Assembly: GCA_003024785.1 (NCBI GenBank)
Contig: PUQB01000732.1
Span: forward strand, 1 to 64,000
Reading direction: 5' to 3'
DNA from: Selaginella tamariscina
Taxonomy: Eukaryota > Streptophyta > Lycopodiopsida > Selaginellales > Selaginellaceae
Length of the DNA stretch: 64,000 nucleotides
This document shows positions 44,546-56,508 of the stretch, piece by piece; within the stretch, counting starts at the first letter, position 1; each line of letters begins with the position of its first letter. Both the position numbers and the translations under genes were made by a program. The notes beneath the pieces were generated by a model. It did not search any database, was not told where the DNA came from, and saw nothing but the letters and a program-made list of their open reading frames with translations.

Positions 44546-45321
44546 TTTTGATTGTTGTGTAGACGTTGTGCCACCCAGACATGGTGAAATCCAAGAACTA
44601 GCATTTTAATAACGCATATGAAAGGGTTGGCGAAGAATTTCTGAGCTTGCTTACTAGTCAGTTTCGCATCTTTTACAGGCTACCCAGAGTTAAACTATGA
44701 GAATCTGTCGCAACAGCCGGAGCCAACTTATATATGAGGCGATTTCGCAAGAAGAGGTTTATCACTTTCAAAACCGTAACATATCAAAATCGTGTGACAA
44801 AGCATATCAAAGCCTGCCAGTTGCGTGCTGGGAAATTGTACAACGGTCCAGCATATTCCTCGTTTCAATTACCAGTAAATAAAAGTAGTGCCTCTTGTTA
44901 TAAAAACAGAGTTTGGAAGCGACAGCTTATTAATTTTATATTGGTTAATATAATAATTCAAATAAACCAAAATGATTAACTAAGATATTCTTAGAACCTA
45001 AATATGTATATACGCTAGTTATGTTAATTAATGCATCACTTACTTAAAACCTAGATATGCCATCAGTTGTTTGCAAGAGTAGATAAAAAATGCCTAAGAA
45101 GTTTCAATTTGAGGTTTGCATTCCTTATGGCCTTCATGCTACTTTTGGAATCTGAATTTTCCCGGGCTTGAGTTATAAAATGCTGGAAACTGATGGATTT
45201 AGAGCAGGATCAGAACTTAATACACAGCTTAGTTAGCATAACAATGATTTTTAGTATTTAAAATCATAATGTGATTATTTAATGCTTCAAGCAGCTCCAA
45301 ACAGGCACTGCGATTTTTTCA
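44546..45321. other. Intergenic, nothing recognised
   Basis: Two short overlapping frames (44697-44882 and 44734-44979) have no recognisable family. The part after 44930 is AT-rich. Confidence 0.4.
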
Positions 45322-45555
45322 TCACTCTTCTGTAAATTTCTGAATGAGGAGAGGGATCTTGTTGGGAGGCTGGACATTCCTTGTTACAAGAAGTGTGAAA
45401 CCGTACTGGCAGCAGTATACGTAGTTATAGCAGTCGCTAAAAAGTTTGCAGCCGTGGTACTCTTGGGATTTGTCACAATATTGAATGCAAGATGTCACGG
45501 GCCTATGGGTGGTCCATACAAGCAGCAGTAAGCTAAAGCAGATAGTTGAATACAT
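45322..45555 (-). CDS. Putative small secreted cysteine-rich peptide
   Basis: Minus strand, true ATG at 45555, 77 residues. The N-terminus MYSTICFSLLLLVWTTHRPV has a hydrophobic core like a signal peptide, with a possible cleavage near Ser22. Six cysteines follow with spacing C-x3-C-x8-C-x5-C-x5-CC (residues 23-49), then a Cys-free tail. This is the layout of plant small secreted cysteine-rich peptides, but I match it to no named family. No neighbour supports it, and a random ORF of this size is possible. Confidence is low. Confidence 0.3.
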   Translation of the reverse strand: MYSTICFSLLLLVWTTHRPVTSCIQYCDKSQEYHGCKLFSDCYNYVYCCQYGFTLLVTRNVQPPNKIPLLIQKFTEE

Positions 45556-45798
45556 AAGACCTCACATTTCTGAGGCGTGCATTCTCCACCTCTGCTAATG
45601 CTACTATGAATGCTAGCATTTGGATCTGAATCTTCCATGGGCTCCGCTTCAAACTCCCACAAGAACAACCGGAGGAGGAGCTAATACTCTATTAATGCTC
45701 TCGACCAAGGGAAATGCGGAATGAAACAAGAGTGAGGGCCAAGGGGAACCGAAATCCAGTCTCAAAGACCGATACAAATGCTAAAAACACACACCTCG

Positions 45799-46810
45799 TT
45801 ATGGCCTGCACCAAACCGTACTATCCAACCCAGCATATCTTGAAACAGCTCCATTGCAGGCTTGAAGTGACCATTTCCACCGTAACCTCCCAGCATTGTA
45901 TTCCAAGCCTGCAAGCCTCTCAAAGGCATTCCCCAGAAGCTCTATCGATATGCCCATTGTGGGCATACGTTGCAAGCATAGTGTTCCTGGAAAGCACATC
46001 CCAACATTGGCATCTGCTCGAACACTGACAAAGCCTCCCTTGGAAAATCGTTCTGCACCAGCAAAGACAGAATTCCAAGCCACCACATCTCTCCGCAGCT
46101 GCTTCTCCGGCATTGAATCGAACATTCCTTTCGCCTGTAAGATGCAGCATATCCAGCAAGCATAGCGTTCGTGGTGTATTCGTCCTGTGTTCGAACAAGC
46201 CTCATAGCCAGCCAGAAGAGCAGTCCAGGAAACCACATCTTTTGCAGGCATATCATCCAACAATGCCTTCGCTTTTTGCAAATGTCCAATGTGGGCATAT
46301 GCTACGAGCATGCTCGTCCACGAAGCTGGGGTTCTTTCTGGCATCCAGTCGAACAATATCTTGGCTTCTTCGAATCTGATCGTAAGCTGAAACCATGGTT
46401 CCCCACGACGCTGCATCTTGCATCGGCATCTTCTGGAACACAATCGCGGCCTCATCCAGATGCCGCTTCTCGCATACGCTGCGAGAAGCGCATTCCAGGT
46501 AACCACACTCCTGGGCACTCGATCGAATGTCTTCTTCGACTCTTCCATGCATCCCCTGCGCGCAAAGACGCCAATCATGGTAGCTCCGGAGAATACATCT
46601 GGATCCGGCATCTTCCGGAAGGGGCAGGTGGCCTCCACAATATGCCAGCATGAGCACCCAGGAGTAGGATGTGCCACATCTGCCATACATTTGGATGAGG
46701 TGTTGGAGAGGTAGAATGCCGGCAGTGCCCTTGAACAAGCTGTGTCGAGAGGTGAGCAGCGCGGTGGACATTCCTGACCTGAGAGAGGCTTCTTGATAAG
46801 AGCAGCCCAC
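45799..46810 (-). pseudogene. Pentatricopeptide-repeat (PPR) protein, frameshifted
   Basis: Minus strand. PLS-type PPR motifs are readable across three frames: LQHLIQMYGRCG (about 46710), PDVFSGATMIGVFARRGCME and VVTWNALLAAYARSG (about 46600-46480), RTPASWTSMLVAYAHIGHLQ and KDVVSWTALLAGYEAC (about 46350-46200), and RRDVVAWNSVFAGAERFSKG (about 46090). PPR proteins bind RNA in chloroplasts or mitochondria. About seven repeats are visible, with frame changes near 46680, 46440 and 46190. No start with a transit peptide and no DYW or E domain was found. Probably a truncated pseudogene. Confidence 0.7.
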
Positions 46811-47282
46811 TGTGAAATATATATGAGTAATATGCTCGAATCTATTTTAATCTAAATAAAAAGGGTAAAGGGCAGCTTAACCTTCACATTAATTATTTAG
46901 TAATAATAAAAAAGGGTGGTGACCCAATGTGATGCATATAAGAGTGATTTTAGGCGGTTTTAACTCTTGGCCAGCACTGCGATGACAAGTTGAGTCGGGT
47001 GATGTTGCTGAAAAGGAAAACCATGATTTTGTAAAGCCCAAACTTGAAGATGCAAAGATTGAGGCTGCGAATAACGGTGGTGCTACAACCATCAAGATCC
47101 AAAAGGTCGAAGGTATTGTCGCTCAAGTTAGCAAGAGGAGTCGGGGGATGCTCGTAACGGGAAAAATGGCCATCACGTCCAGGCACCAAAGACCGCATCT
47201 GATCTGACATATAAGTAGATTCCAGTTGTTGCCGCTGCCATATGTGCACGACAAGTATTCACGCTTCCACTGGTGGCGAAGT
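46811..47282. other. Intergenic, nothing certain
   Basis: Short minus-strand frames (47249-46950) contain no motif I can defend. The 3' end of the tRNA nucleotidyltransferase transcript (minus strand) must lie here. Confidence 0.4.
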
Positions 47283-49324
47283 TTATTCCCTTTTGGCTTT
47301 CAAATAACGTTTGACATTTTTGACGTTGCCAGATACAATCCAGTCCTCTTGCCTTGGCTTCTTATTCTGATGAGGTTGTATTGAAGCTTGTGCCCTCAAC
47401 CATTCTCTGCATTCTTTATCGCTACCTGTAGGATTTTCCAACTGCCACAGTAAGATGCGATGTCCCTGCAGCAGCAAACACGTTCAAAATCAGGAGTCAG
47501 AAACTCAAGCACCACTTAAGATTACCCATTCTTTATAACAGGACCATCTACTAGATTCAGCTCTGCTTTGATATCATTCCCGTTGAGCAGATGCTTCATG
47601 TTAGTCAGACCTGATTCCAAAACACTGTCTTCGACTGCTTTGCAGACTTCGAGCCGCTTATGGGGCGGAGCTTCCATAAGTGAAAAGAGCATTGCAAATG
47701 CTCGAACATTATGCAGATCCTTTAATAGTAGACCTGCTTTTACCCGCGTTACTCCTTCGAATGGAGCTGATTCTCCTTTCTCCAGAGAAGACTTATGTAA
47801 GTCATACCACTCCTGGAAACAAGGATCTCCCACTGTTTTGTGCAATCGTTCCACCTGCAGGAAGTAGTATCTTCTAAGAACAAGAGATTGGTATAAATAA
47901 AAAACAGCTTACTGCAGGTGCCATGGTTTTCTTTTTCATACTCAGAGACTCCACAATTACCGCATTCGAGACCGGTTGCTGTCATGAAATGCCATCAAAT
48001 AAAGGACAAAGAAACATTAAAAAGAAAGAACGTACCATGTCTTTACCTTTGCCGTAAACAAGATCTTTAAATGGAAAGAGAAAACTGCCAAGCAAGATTA
48101 GCCTCCTCTCTTCTTCCTGCAATATGATTCTAGTCAGTTCAAACTTCAAGATGTGAAGACCTCTTACACTGAGATCTTGATTAAGTTCGTCCAGCATTCC
48201 TAAAATGCCTTGCAAATACTTCATGCAGGATGTTTCCCAATTCTCAAAGATCACTGGTGGCTTAAATACATCCTCGAAATAGCCCAGCTCATGTAGAAGA
48301 TGCACTGCTTTATTCGGCCCCTTACCAAACAACATGCTAGTAACCTGATAAAAAGAGAGCCATTATAGTTTAATCCCAAGGATGGGACGCACCTCATTAG
48401 CAACACGCTCCTTCGATACTTTCGTGGCCAAGGCATGCCTCACTGCCGGAGAAGAAGCCGTGATCGCCAGCTCCGGATCGAGTTTGAAATCAAACCTGGC
48501 AGCTGCACCAGCTTTAAAATAAAATCGACAGATGAGAAACTATAAGAGGGTCCTCACCAAAACGAACAGATCTCAGGACACGCAATGGATCATCCAAAAA
48601 CGTCTCAAGCGGGATAAGCGGAGTCCTGATAATGCCATTTTTTAAATCGGATAGACCTGTTCGCAACATTAAGACATAGCATAAACCCAATATAGCACGT
48701 GCATACCCTGTCCCGTGAAATCCTCAAGCTGTTGTGTGGCAATGTTATAGAACATACTGTTTATCGTGAGGTCCCGGCGGTAAGCATCTTCAGTTGGTGT
48801 ACCAAATGTCTACACATAAGTTACGTAAGTTAATCGCAAAACAGAGATTGCTCGTACCATTTGTGGTATTCTGGTGTCACTTGAATATGTCTCTGCTCGA
48901 AGATTAACAAAATCAATACTCTGACCGAGAATATTCAGCTTGGCAGTCTCCAGGTGCTTGGAGCGGTCCGGATTCCTGAAAATTTAAACATGTAAGACCC
49001 CATAAAGGTCAGAAAAACTGCACCTTGCAATAGGCTTGTACTCCTTGTCCTTTGAAACGACACCGATTTGCCGTAGGTGCTCAACAATCGCCGCGCAAAA
49101 TTGTGTGCCCGTCATGTTATCCAAAGCAACATCTAAGTCTTCCGATTTCAGCCCAAGCAGCTGCGCCACAAAAGCGTCACGAAAGACAACGCCGTGCAAA
49201 TCGATACCTTATCGCGCACCCAGCCACCAGCGACTCGGAGCTCCGTCCTCATATCGCAAGTCTCGACTGCCGCTAGCAGAACCCTGAAGAGTCCCTTCTC
49301 CTCTGCTGAGAGCACGATCGCCAT
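47283..49324 (-). CDS. CCA-adding enzyme (tRNA nucleotidyltransferase)
   Basis: Adds or repairs the 3' CCA end of tRNAs, using CTP and ATP; in plants it serves nucleus/cytosol and organelles. Minus strand, ATG at 49324 (MAIVLSAEEKGLFRVLLAAV). Exons 1-4: 49324-49208, 49160-49024, 48975-48858 and 48809-48707; then further short exons, with introns of about 45-60 bp. Seen: motif A VAGGWVRDK (G-G-x-x-R-D) at the end of exon 1 and LKSEDLDVALDNMTG (metal-binding D-x-D) in exon 2. Exon 4 has YRRDLTINSMFYNI. The next exon has TFLDDPLRVLRSVRFG. The helical C-terminal half covers 48340-47283 (FGKGPNKAVHLLHELGYFED, then MKHLLNGNDIK, then WQLENPTGSDKECREWL). The junction of the last two exons (about 47515 and 47465) was not resolved in frame. 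A partial duplicate lies at 35405-35528/43847-44545. Confidence 0.88.
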
Positions 49325-50139
49325 CGCAGTTTGAACCCTAAAAAGTACTAGGTTTAGGGTAGAACAGAGGATTAGGAATCATTAGACGGAATATTGGGAA
49401 TATACCACTCCAGCCCGCCATTTCTAAAATAAGCTAATTTGAATTAAAGTCGTGCTTGCTATCGCCCTTCCGGTTGGTGCTACAAGTATAAGCTAGAAGC
49501 TAGGGCAAGAGACCTCGCAAGTTCTGATCACTATGTAGTTGTGGATTCAAGTCTCTATCAATATCTAGGATGAATTGCTACAGATTGTGTTGTTCTTGCT
49601 GCTGTGCTAGGGGACTCAGGCTCCGGTAAGATTTTCAGCAAGTCCTAGATCAGATTCTTTCCATCTGTTCTCATCTTGATAGCAATCCCACTGTTTTGTA
49701 TAGCAATCGCCTCAGGCAAGCCATGACCGCGTTTAGTTGCCAAGCGCAGCGAGTTCTTCTCATACCCAGGCTCAATCTCCAAGCACATCTCGTCAATCAA
49801 CATAGACTCCGGTAAGATTTTCAGCGACTAGATGAGAGGAATTGCTGCGACAACAATCGCTGACAAGACCAAGGTGTGCCAATCAGTCTCCAACCGCACA
49901 ACAATTGCCTTAGAGCCATGCCGCTCCAAGCTCATATGCATATTTTCCCCCTTGACAGGCTCAGTCTCTTGGTACACCTACTAGATCTTCGACAACTTCA
50001 ATCACCAAGTGTATCTCGTCAATCATCTATTTCCGTTGAACAATCTCCTCGTTTAAGCTTTGACATCAGTGAACAGTCAATGCGGTTAAAGTTTGCAGTA
50101 AGATTATATTCTTCGATCTACATTCTTCCTCCTATTTGT
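49325..50139. other. Upstream flank, no gene recognised
   Basis: Contains a direct repeat of CTCCGGTAAGATTTTCAGC (about 49620 and 49808). One open frame (49876-50157) reaches the LTR of element G4 and has no domain I recognise. Confidence 0.35.
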
Positions 50140-50144
50140 GTATG

Positions 50145-50502
50145 TGTAAGGAAGTAGACTTACGTAATGGACTCATAACTGCTAAGTGAATATTCAAGAA
50201 TATACTAATGATAGGTGTACATAGATCTAGAAGTCCCATAAAGGTACATAGTCCATAATAGAAGAGTCCATAACATAAAAGGATATAGGCCTATGATATA
50301 AAAAGGGACAAAAGTATTTAGGGTGATCACGGTCCTTAGGACGAGCTGGGTACTAGCGAAAAGTATTGTACTAGTGTGTTAAAAACACGATATTGCAAGT
50401 CTGCATATTGCATGAGGGAGAACACCACGTGTTCTTTGGTTGGGAGGTTTGAGTTGGCAAATCTTGTGTGCGTGTCCATACACGTGTATTAGGAGCGTTA
50501 CA
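50145..50502 (+). repeat. 5' LTR of G4
   Basis: TGTAAGGAAGTAGACTTACG to GGAGCGTTACA. Nearly identical to 54255-54620 over the shared part, so the insertion is fairly recent. Confidence 0.85.
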
Positions 50503-51880
50503 ATTGGTATCAAGCCACACGATCATGAGCGACAACCCTGTGGTTGTGCCTAGAGTGATTGAGGCTAAGAAAGGTGAAGAAATTAATATGGAAGTCGAAC
50601 ATGAAAAGGGAACAACTCTGTTTTGGAATATGAATGGACTAATGAAGCTCTTACTACTAAATTTGCTTGTGTTAAATCCACTCTGAAGACACTTGTGAAA
50701 GATGTTCATGAGGGTCTTGATTTTTTTCGTGATGAGCTATGAGGGTTATCGAAAGTTTCGTGGTTTTAAGGGTTCCTCTTCCAAACATTTTGAAAAAAGG
50801 CTTGTGCTGAATTTTGATGGTTGTGGCGGGCCAGTGATAGCTATTGCTTAGTTAGCTAATGCTAAAAAGCTAGTGGAATTGCAAGGCCTTACGTTAGATG
50901 AAGCTTTTCATATAGTGACTTTTGCCTTGATAGGAGATGCACTCAAGTGGTGACATTGTGTGAGTGTAGAAAGAGGAAAAAGTGGTCGATTGGTGGACTC
51001 ACTTGAGGAGTTTAAGAAGTTATTTTCTTCTGAATACTCTCTTGCCAATGATTTTAAGGTGGCACTGCTAGCACTACGTAAGTGCACACAGCAAAATAGT
51101 TTGGATAGCTACATCAAAGAAATGACTAATTATTTCTCAAGGACTGTTTTACCAATGGAAGTCCAAAAGACGTACTTTTTGGATGGATTGGTAAGTCTAA
51201 TTATGAAATCTCAGTTGGATGTTCTTATCGTGATAAGGGACGGTTTGAAGAAAATAATTAGTCATTTCTTTGATGTAGCTATCCAAACTATTTTGTTGTG
51301 TGCACTTACATAGTGCTAGCAGTGCCACCTTAGAATCATTAGCAAGAGAGTATTCAAAAGAAAATAACTTCTTAAACTCCTCAAGTGAGTCCACCAATCG
51401 ACCACTTTTTCCTCTTTCTACACTCACACAATGCCACCACTTGAGTGCATCTCCTGTCAAGGCAAAAGTCACTACATGAAAAGCTTCATCTAACGTAAGG
51501 CCTTGCAATTCCACTAGCTTTTAGCATTAGCTAACTAAGTAATAGCTATCACCGGCCCGCCACAACCATCAAATTTGGCACAAGCCTTTTTTCAAATGTT
51601 TGGAAGAGGAACCCTTAAAACCACGAACTTCCGATAACCCTCATAGCTCATCATGGAAAAAATCAAGACCCTCATGAACATCTTTCACAAGTGTCTCCAA
51701 AATGGATTTAACACAAGCAAATTCAGCAGTAAGAGCTTTATCAGTCCACTCATACTCCGGAATAGAGTTGTTCCCTTCTTCATGTTTGACTTCCATATTA
51801 ATTTCTTCACCTTTCTCAGCCTTAATCACTCCAGGCCAACCACAGGGTTGTTGCTCATGATCGTGTGGCTTCAATACCAA
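50503..51880. repeat. Large inverted repeat made of gag (two arms of about 630 bp)
   Basis: Left arm 50503-51134 and right arm 51254-51880, about 90% alike by eye, spacer about 120 bp. The left arm reads gag on the plus strand (VERGKSGRLVDSLEEFKKLF). The right arm reads the same gag on the minus strand (51514-51197 and 51937-51641). The right arm ends at the reverse complement of the primer-binding site (GGCTTCAATACCAA, about 51866-51880). RT sequence resumes directly after it. Confidence 0.88.
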
Positions 51881-54230
51881 GTAACTATTCGAGAACAAGA
51901 TGTGATGAAAACAGTTTTTCGAACTCGACAAGGTCATTATGAATCTTTAGTAATGCCTTTTCAAATTGGGTTGACTAATGCACCTGCTACTTTTATGACA
52001 TTAATGAATAACATTTTTCACGGTATATTGACCAATTTGTGCAAGTGTTCTTAGATGATATTTTAATATATAGTAAAACTCCTACCAAACATTTGTTACA
52101 TTTAAAACTAGTGTTAAAAGTTTTACGTAAGCATAAATTATATGCGAAAATGTCTAAGTGCGAATTTTTTAAACCCGAAGTAGAATATTTAGGTCATGTG
52201 GTTTCTTTTGAAGGATTAAAAGTTGATCCTAAAAAGGTGGCAGTTGTAAAAAATTGGCCAATTCCACATGATATGAATGAACTACGTAGTTTTATGGGTT
52301 TAGCTAATTATTCTAACCGTTTTATCCTTGGATTTTCAAGGGTAGCTTTGCCTTTAACAAACCTACTTAAGCACGATGTACCCTTCGTGTGGGAAGCTAG
52401 TCAAAATGATAACTTTGAAATGTTTAAGTCTTTATTAACTAAAACACATGTGTTTGTTATAGCAGATAATGCAAAACCTTACGTGGTATATGCGGATGCC
52501 TGTGGGGCGGCACTTGGTGCTGTGCTCATGCAAGATGGGCATGTAATTGCTTATGAAAGCAAATAACTTAGTGATGTGGAAAAGCATTATTCCACATATG
52601 AACAGGAACTATTGGTTATAGTTCATGCATTAAAGTTATGGAGACATTATTTCCATAATGGCCAGCTGTTTAAGGTGTATACTGATCATAAACCACTGCA
52701 GTATTGTAAGACACATAAAGATTTAAATGCTCGCCATGCACGATGGAAATTATTTTTGGATGAATTTCCTTATATGAAAATAATATATAAGGAAGGTAAA
52801 CATAATGTGGTGGCAGATGCATTATCGTGTTAAATGCTTAAGTACTGTATCCAAGTTGCATAGTCCCTTGGTGAATACATTCTGGCTGCTCAAAATAAGG
52901 ATCAGGAAGCTAGAAAATTGCTTTCTATGCATGTAGAGTCGTATACCGTGCATATGGCATGTTATTTTATAAGGGGTGATTATATGTCCCTAAGGATAGA
53001 GAAATACTTTCTCGTATTATGTTTGAGATGCATGATAGCCTGCTGGCTGGACACTTGAGTGAAAAGAAAACATATGATCTAGTTAAACAAAGGTTTTACT
53101 GAAAACATATAAAGAATGATATATGTAATATATCAAAACATGTGCTACATGTCAGTCAGTTAAGGCTGAGCGAGTTGCACAGCCTAGCTTATTGCATCAA
53201 TTAGAAGTTCCACATCAACATTGAGAAAGTATCTCTATGAATTTTATTACTCATTTGGTAAAGACACAGCAAAAGCATGAGCAAATATGGGTTATAATTG
53301 ACTGTATAACTAAGTATGCTCGTTTTTTACCACTCAAAAAAGATGCTAAAGCTGTGGACTTAGCACGTTTGTATGTGTCAGAGGTATTTCCTACCATGGG
53401 TATGCCTTGTGATATGGTTAGTGATCGAGATACTAAGTTTACTAGTGATTTTGGCTTAATTTTTTTCGAGGTTTGGGAATTAAGCTTAAAATTAGTAGTG
53501 GTGATCATCCACAAATAGATGGCCAAATTGAAAGAGTTAATCAAGTTCTTGAGGATATGTTATGAGCTACTGTGGGTAATCACCTAGGTAAATGGGATAA
53601 ATATATTCCCTTAATAGAGTTTGCTTAAAATAATAGTAAGCATGATTCTACCTCTATGAGTCCTTATTATGCAATGTTTGGACGATATCCTCGTACTTTT
53701 TTGGATATTTGTATAGATTGGAAAGAACATATGGCTGATAACAAGGCTTGTGAGTTAACACACACTTGGAGAATATTCTTCAAGACTATAAACGTAATAT
53801 TTTTAAAACTCGTGATCGTCAAGCCAAGTATGCTAATAAGCATCGTTCATTTCGTCACTTTCATATGAGTGATAAAGTCTATGTTGAGTAATATTTCTTT
53901 TGACTTATAAAAGATCTTCTATTGAAGCACTACAACAAGGTAAATATGATAAATTGGCTCCTAGGTATGCTGGTCCATTTGAGATTATTGAGAAAGTCAA
54001 TAATGTTGCATATAAATTACAACTGCCTACTGGGGTGCATATACACCCGTTTTTCATGTTAGCCAATTGAAAAATGCTTTAATTCGAAGTGAATATTGGA
54101 TTGATATCTTTAAAAATGCATGAGCAGTTGATCAACTCCCAGAGCAAGTTGATGGTGCTCCTCCAAAACGTCGATGTGGTAATATATGAGTTAATGTGCA
54201 CACTGAAAACTGGTTCTTCAATCTTTGAGG
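51881..54230 (+). pseudogene. G4 pol: partial RT, RNase H, integrase
   Basis: RT begins abruptly in the palm ([20 protein letters not shown], then [16 protein letters not shown]). After a frame change it has [10 protein letters not shown] (catalytic DD) and GLANYSNRFILGFS (51900-52350). RNase H: YADACGAALGAVLMQDG (52490-52540), HYSTYEQELLVIVHALKLWR and GKHNVVADALSC, ending at 52833. Integrase: [45 protein letters not shown] and SPYYAMFGRYPRTF (53290-53710), with stops between. A GPF/Y-like YAGPFEIIEKVNNVAYKLQL follows at about 53965-54025. RT fingers are missing, replaced by the inverted gag arm. Not functional. Confidence 0.85.
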
Positions 54231-54241
54231 ACAAAGATCTT

Positions 54242-54620
54242 TGTAAAAGGGGGAGGAAGTAGACTTATGTAATAAACTCATAACTGCTAGGTGGAATATT
54301 CAAGAATATACTAATGATAGGTGTACATAGATCTAGAAGTCCCATAAAGGTACACAGTCCATAAATAGAAGAGTCCATAACATAAAAGGATATAGGCATA
54401 TGATATAAAAGGGACAAAAGTATTTAGGGTGATCACGGTCCTTAGGACGAGCTGGGTACTAGCGAAAAGTATTGTAAAAGTATTGTACTAGTGTGTTAAG
54501 AACACGATATTGCAAGTATGCATATTGCTTGGGGGAGAACACCACGTGTTTCTTTAGTTGGGAGGTTTGAGTTGGCAGATCTTGTGTGCGTGTCCATACA
54601 CGTGTGTTAGGAGTGTTACA
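54242..54620 (+). repeat. 3' LTR of G4
   Basis: Ends GGAGTGTTACA, followed by GTATG. It contains one small internal duplication (AAAAGTATTGTA) relative to the 5' LTR. Confidence 0.8.
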
Positions 54621-54663
54621 GTATGCGATGGTTTTGAATTTTCTTTTGAATTTCAACTAGGGA

Positions 54664-55639
54664 GCTACACTAGCACTTCCTCATGTCATCCTAATGACTA
54701 TTGTCCACAAGCTACCTCTGAAACTAATTGGTCAATGCAAGACCGTCTATAAAGCATGGAATAGGAAGTTGGAACCGAGAAGAGTAAACCCTGGCTCTGT
54801 ATTTGCACAAGTTTAGGTGTAGATGCTTCCTGCACATAAGATCAGATGTGGATACAGTTTCGAGCACCACAATTCGAGCGAGTTCATGTGCACTCTTCGC
54901 AAGGCAAACTATTCTGCATCACAAAATCGGGTATCTTCTATACCTGGGAGCCGCTTTGCAATGTGGTACTGCATCTCTTTGGATTGCCCCAGAAGCCAAT
55001 ATGCACATGCATGGAAGGCAAGCTTGTGGTTCTTCAAGCCAAAGAGATAGGTTGGGTGTTCAACTGTTTGTATCTTCAGACACTTGGATGATGCGGAAGG
55101 TTCCCTTCAAGAACTATGAGACCGTGACGGGAGTATGGGCAGTTGTGGAATTTGAACATGCGATTTTCTTCAGGGCCGATATTGGAGGCTACGATATCTT
55201 GAGACATGTACCGGGTGCTGGCTTTTGGGAAAGATCAGGAATACCTCTACCACAGGATGAGCAATGTTCTTCTGGGTTCGTAGAAATGTAGCGATTTGTG
55301 AAAGCAAATTGACTATAGTTGGCACGGTTCGCTGAGGATTGAGATTTGTGCATCTGGCAGTTTGAGAATGACACTTGGACCCTCTTGCACTGTGAAGGTG
55401 TCGCGGCATGGTCAGAACTTGCAAATTGGGAGAATTTCAGTGGGTGGAAGCGAGGAATTGATGTGTTAGAAGCAGCTGGTGAGGGTGAGCTCCTCTTCTT
55501 AACAAGATCACATCAGCACCATGGAGACAAGAGGTTGGTTTGGAGCTTTGATTTTTCCAATAGGCACTGGGGAGAGTGGGGATCAGATTCAGCAGGCAAC
55601 AAAGAAGAACAAGACGTTCATGCTTCATATTTGGCATAG
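54664..55639 (+). pseudogene. F-box protein, broken
   Basis: An F-box-like segment at 54676-54770 (LPHVILMTIVHKLPLKLIGQ, then CKTVYKAWNRKLEP). F-box proteins are substrate receptors of SCF ubiquitin ligases. The following region (54810-55640) carries the beta-rich associated part over several frames: FRAPQFERVHVHSSQGKLFC, ICTCMEGKLVVLQAKEIGW, WAVVEFEHAIFFRADIGGYD and WQFENDTWTLLHCEGV-like text (about 55349-55400). An in-frame stop lies upstream at 54658, and frame changes occur near 54820, 55080 and 55290. The 5' part is missing: G4 ends 43 bp upstream and probably separated the gene from its promoter. Exact subfamily (kelch or other) is uncertain. Confidence 0.6.
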
Positions 55640-56088
55640 TTTGAACAAGCTAGGACAATCAAGCTGGCCTTCAGCTGTGTCACAAGGATAATAACTTGCA
55701 TTAGTCAAATGACCATCATCAGATAAAATGTACTCAAAGTTTCTACAACTTGGTTGCAAGTCAGACCAATTTCCTCGATGCCAATTTCACAACAGCCCCT
55801 TAAAATTGGAGCATGAGTGTACCATAGTTGCTAGGATTTTGCACAAAGTCGGGTAAGGGCCTAGCACGACTCATCAAGGCGTTGTCGAAGTCCAGAGACC
55901 ACGAGTTAAAATAGTCGACACAAGGACGACTAAGTTCTCTAGCGGGTTGCCGTACCCATTGGTGCTAACGCTATGATCACGAGCTTTCAAGCACCTATTG
56001 AGTAGAGTTCCTGCATAGAAATATTGCTTAGAAATTCACATGAGAACTAAGAAATATTGAAGGAAAGCTTTATTACTCTGATGGTGTC
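55640..56088. other. Intergenic, nothing recognised
   Basis: No credible ORF. The last part (about 55985-56088) may already belong to the methyltransferase copy C, which aligns only from about 56089. Confidence 0.35.
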
Positions 56089-56370
56089 ATCGATGAGTTG
56101 GTGCCGAAAGATTGGGATATCTGTGACAAACTAATAAAACTTGTCAAGTAAAGAATCATCAGAATGAGAAAGTGATGATGATAAACCTATTCCCAAACGA
56201 CACAGAGCGTCCACTGGGAACCTTGAAAGTAACAAAGCAATGATGATAAACCTATTCCCAAACGACACAGAGCGTCCACTGGGAACCTTGAAAGTAACAA
56301 AGCAGAAGATAATTAAGGAGTCATACATAGTTGTAATTTATAAATGGTGTAACATAAGACAATTTTATTA
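56089..56370 (+). pseudogene. Methyltransferase-like remnant, copy C
   Basis: A short stretch (LVPKDWDICD, about 56098-56127) parallels FKLPNDWPGIC of copy A. A large internal deletion then joins directly to the Ser/Lys-rich C-terminal end and 3' flank shared with copy B (TAAAACTTGTCAAGTAAAGA). A 65-bp tandem duplication (56177-56306) is present here and not in copy B. Not functional. Confidence 0.5.
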
Positions 56371-56508
56371 TGTATATGTTATAAAAAAAAAATCCAAGGG
56401 CTAATGCAGCATTTAGTTCAAACATGAATCATGATTTATCAAGGTAAACAAATATATTACCTTGATAATTTTATTCCAATTCATGATAATTTTTTAGAGC
56501 CAATAAAC

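Larger units (their letters stand above)
50145..54620 (+). mobile_element. Ty3-like LTR retrotransposon G4 with inverted gag duplication
   Basis: 5' LTR 50145-50502 (358 bp) and 3' LTR about 54242/54255-54620. The 5-bp duplication GTATG flanks it (50140-50144 and 54621-54625). LTR ends TGTAA..TTACA. The PBS-like ATTGGTATCAAGCC follows at 50503. Inside are gag (50525-51150), an inverted copy of gag, then RT from mid-palm onward, RNase H and integrase, all with stops. A purine-rich AAAAGGGGGAGG (54245-54256) precedes the 3' LTR. The exact start of the 3' LTR is uncertain by about 14 bp. Confidence 0.85.

Noticed and set aside
46950-47249. Minus-strand frame with leucine-rich look (SDNTFDLLDLDGC)
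   Set aside because: Considered as a leucine-rich-repeat remnant, but the spacing does not fit consecutive LRR units and nothing similar flanks it.
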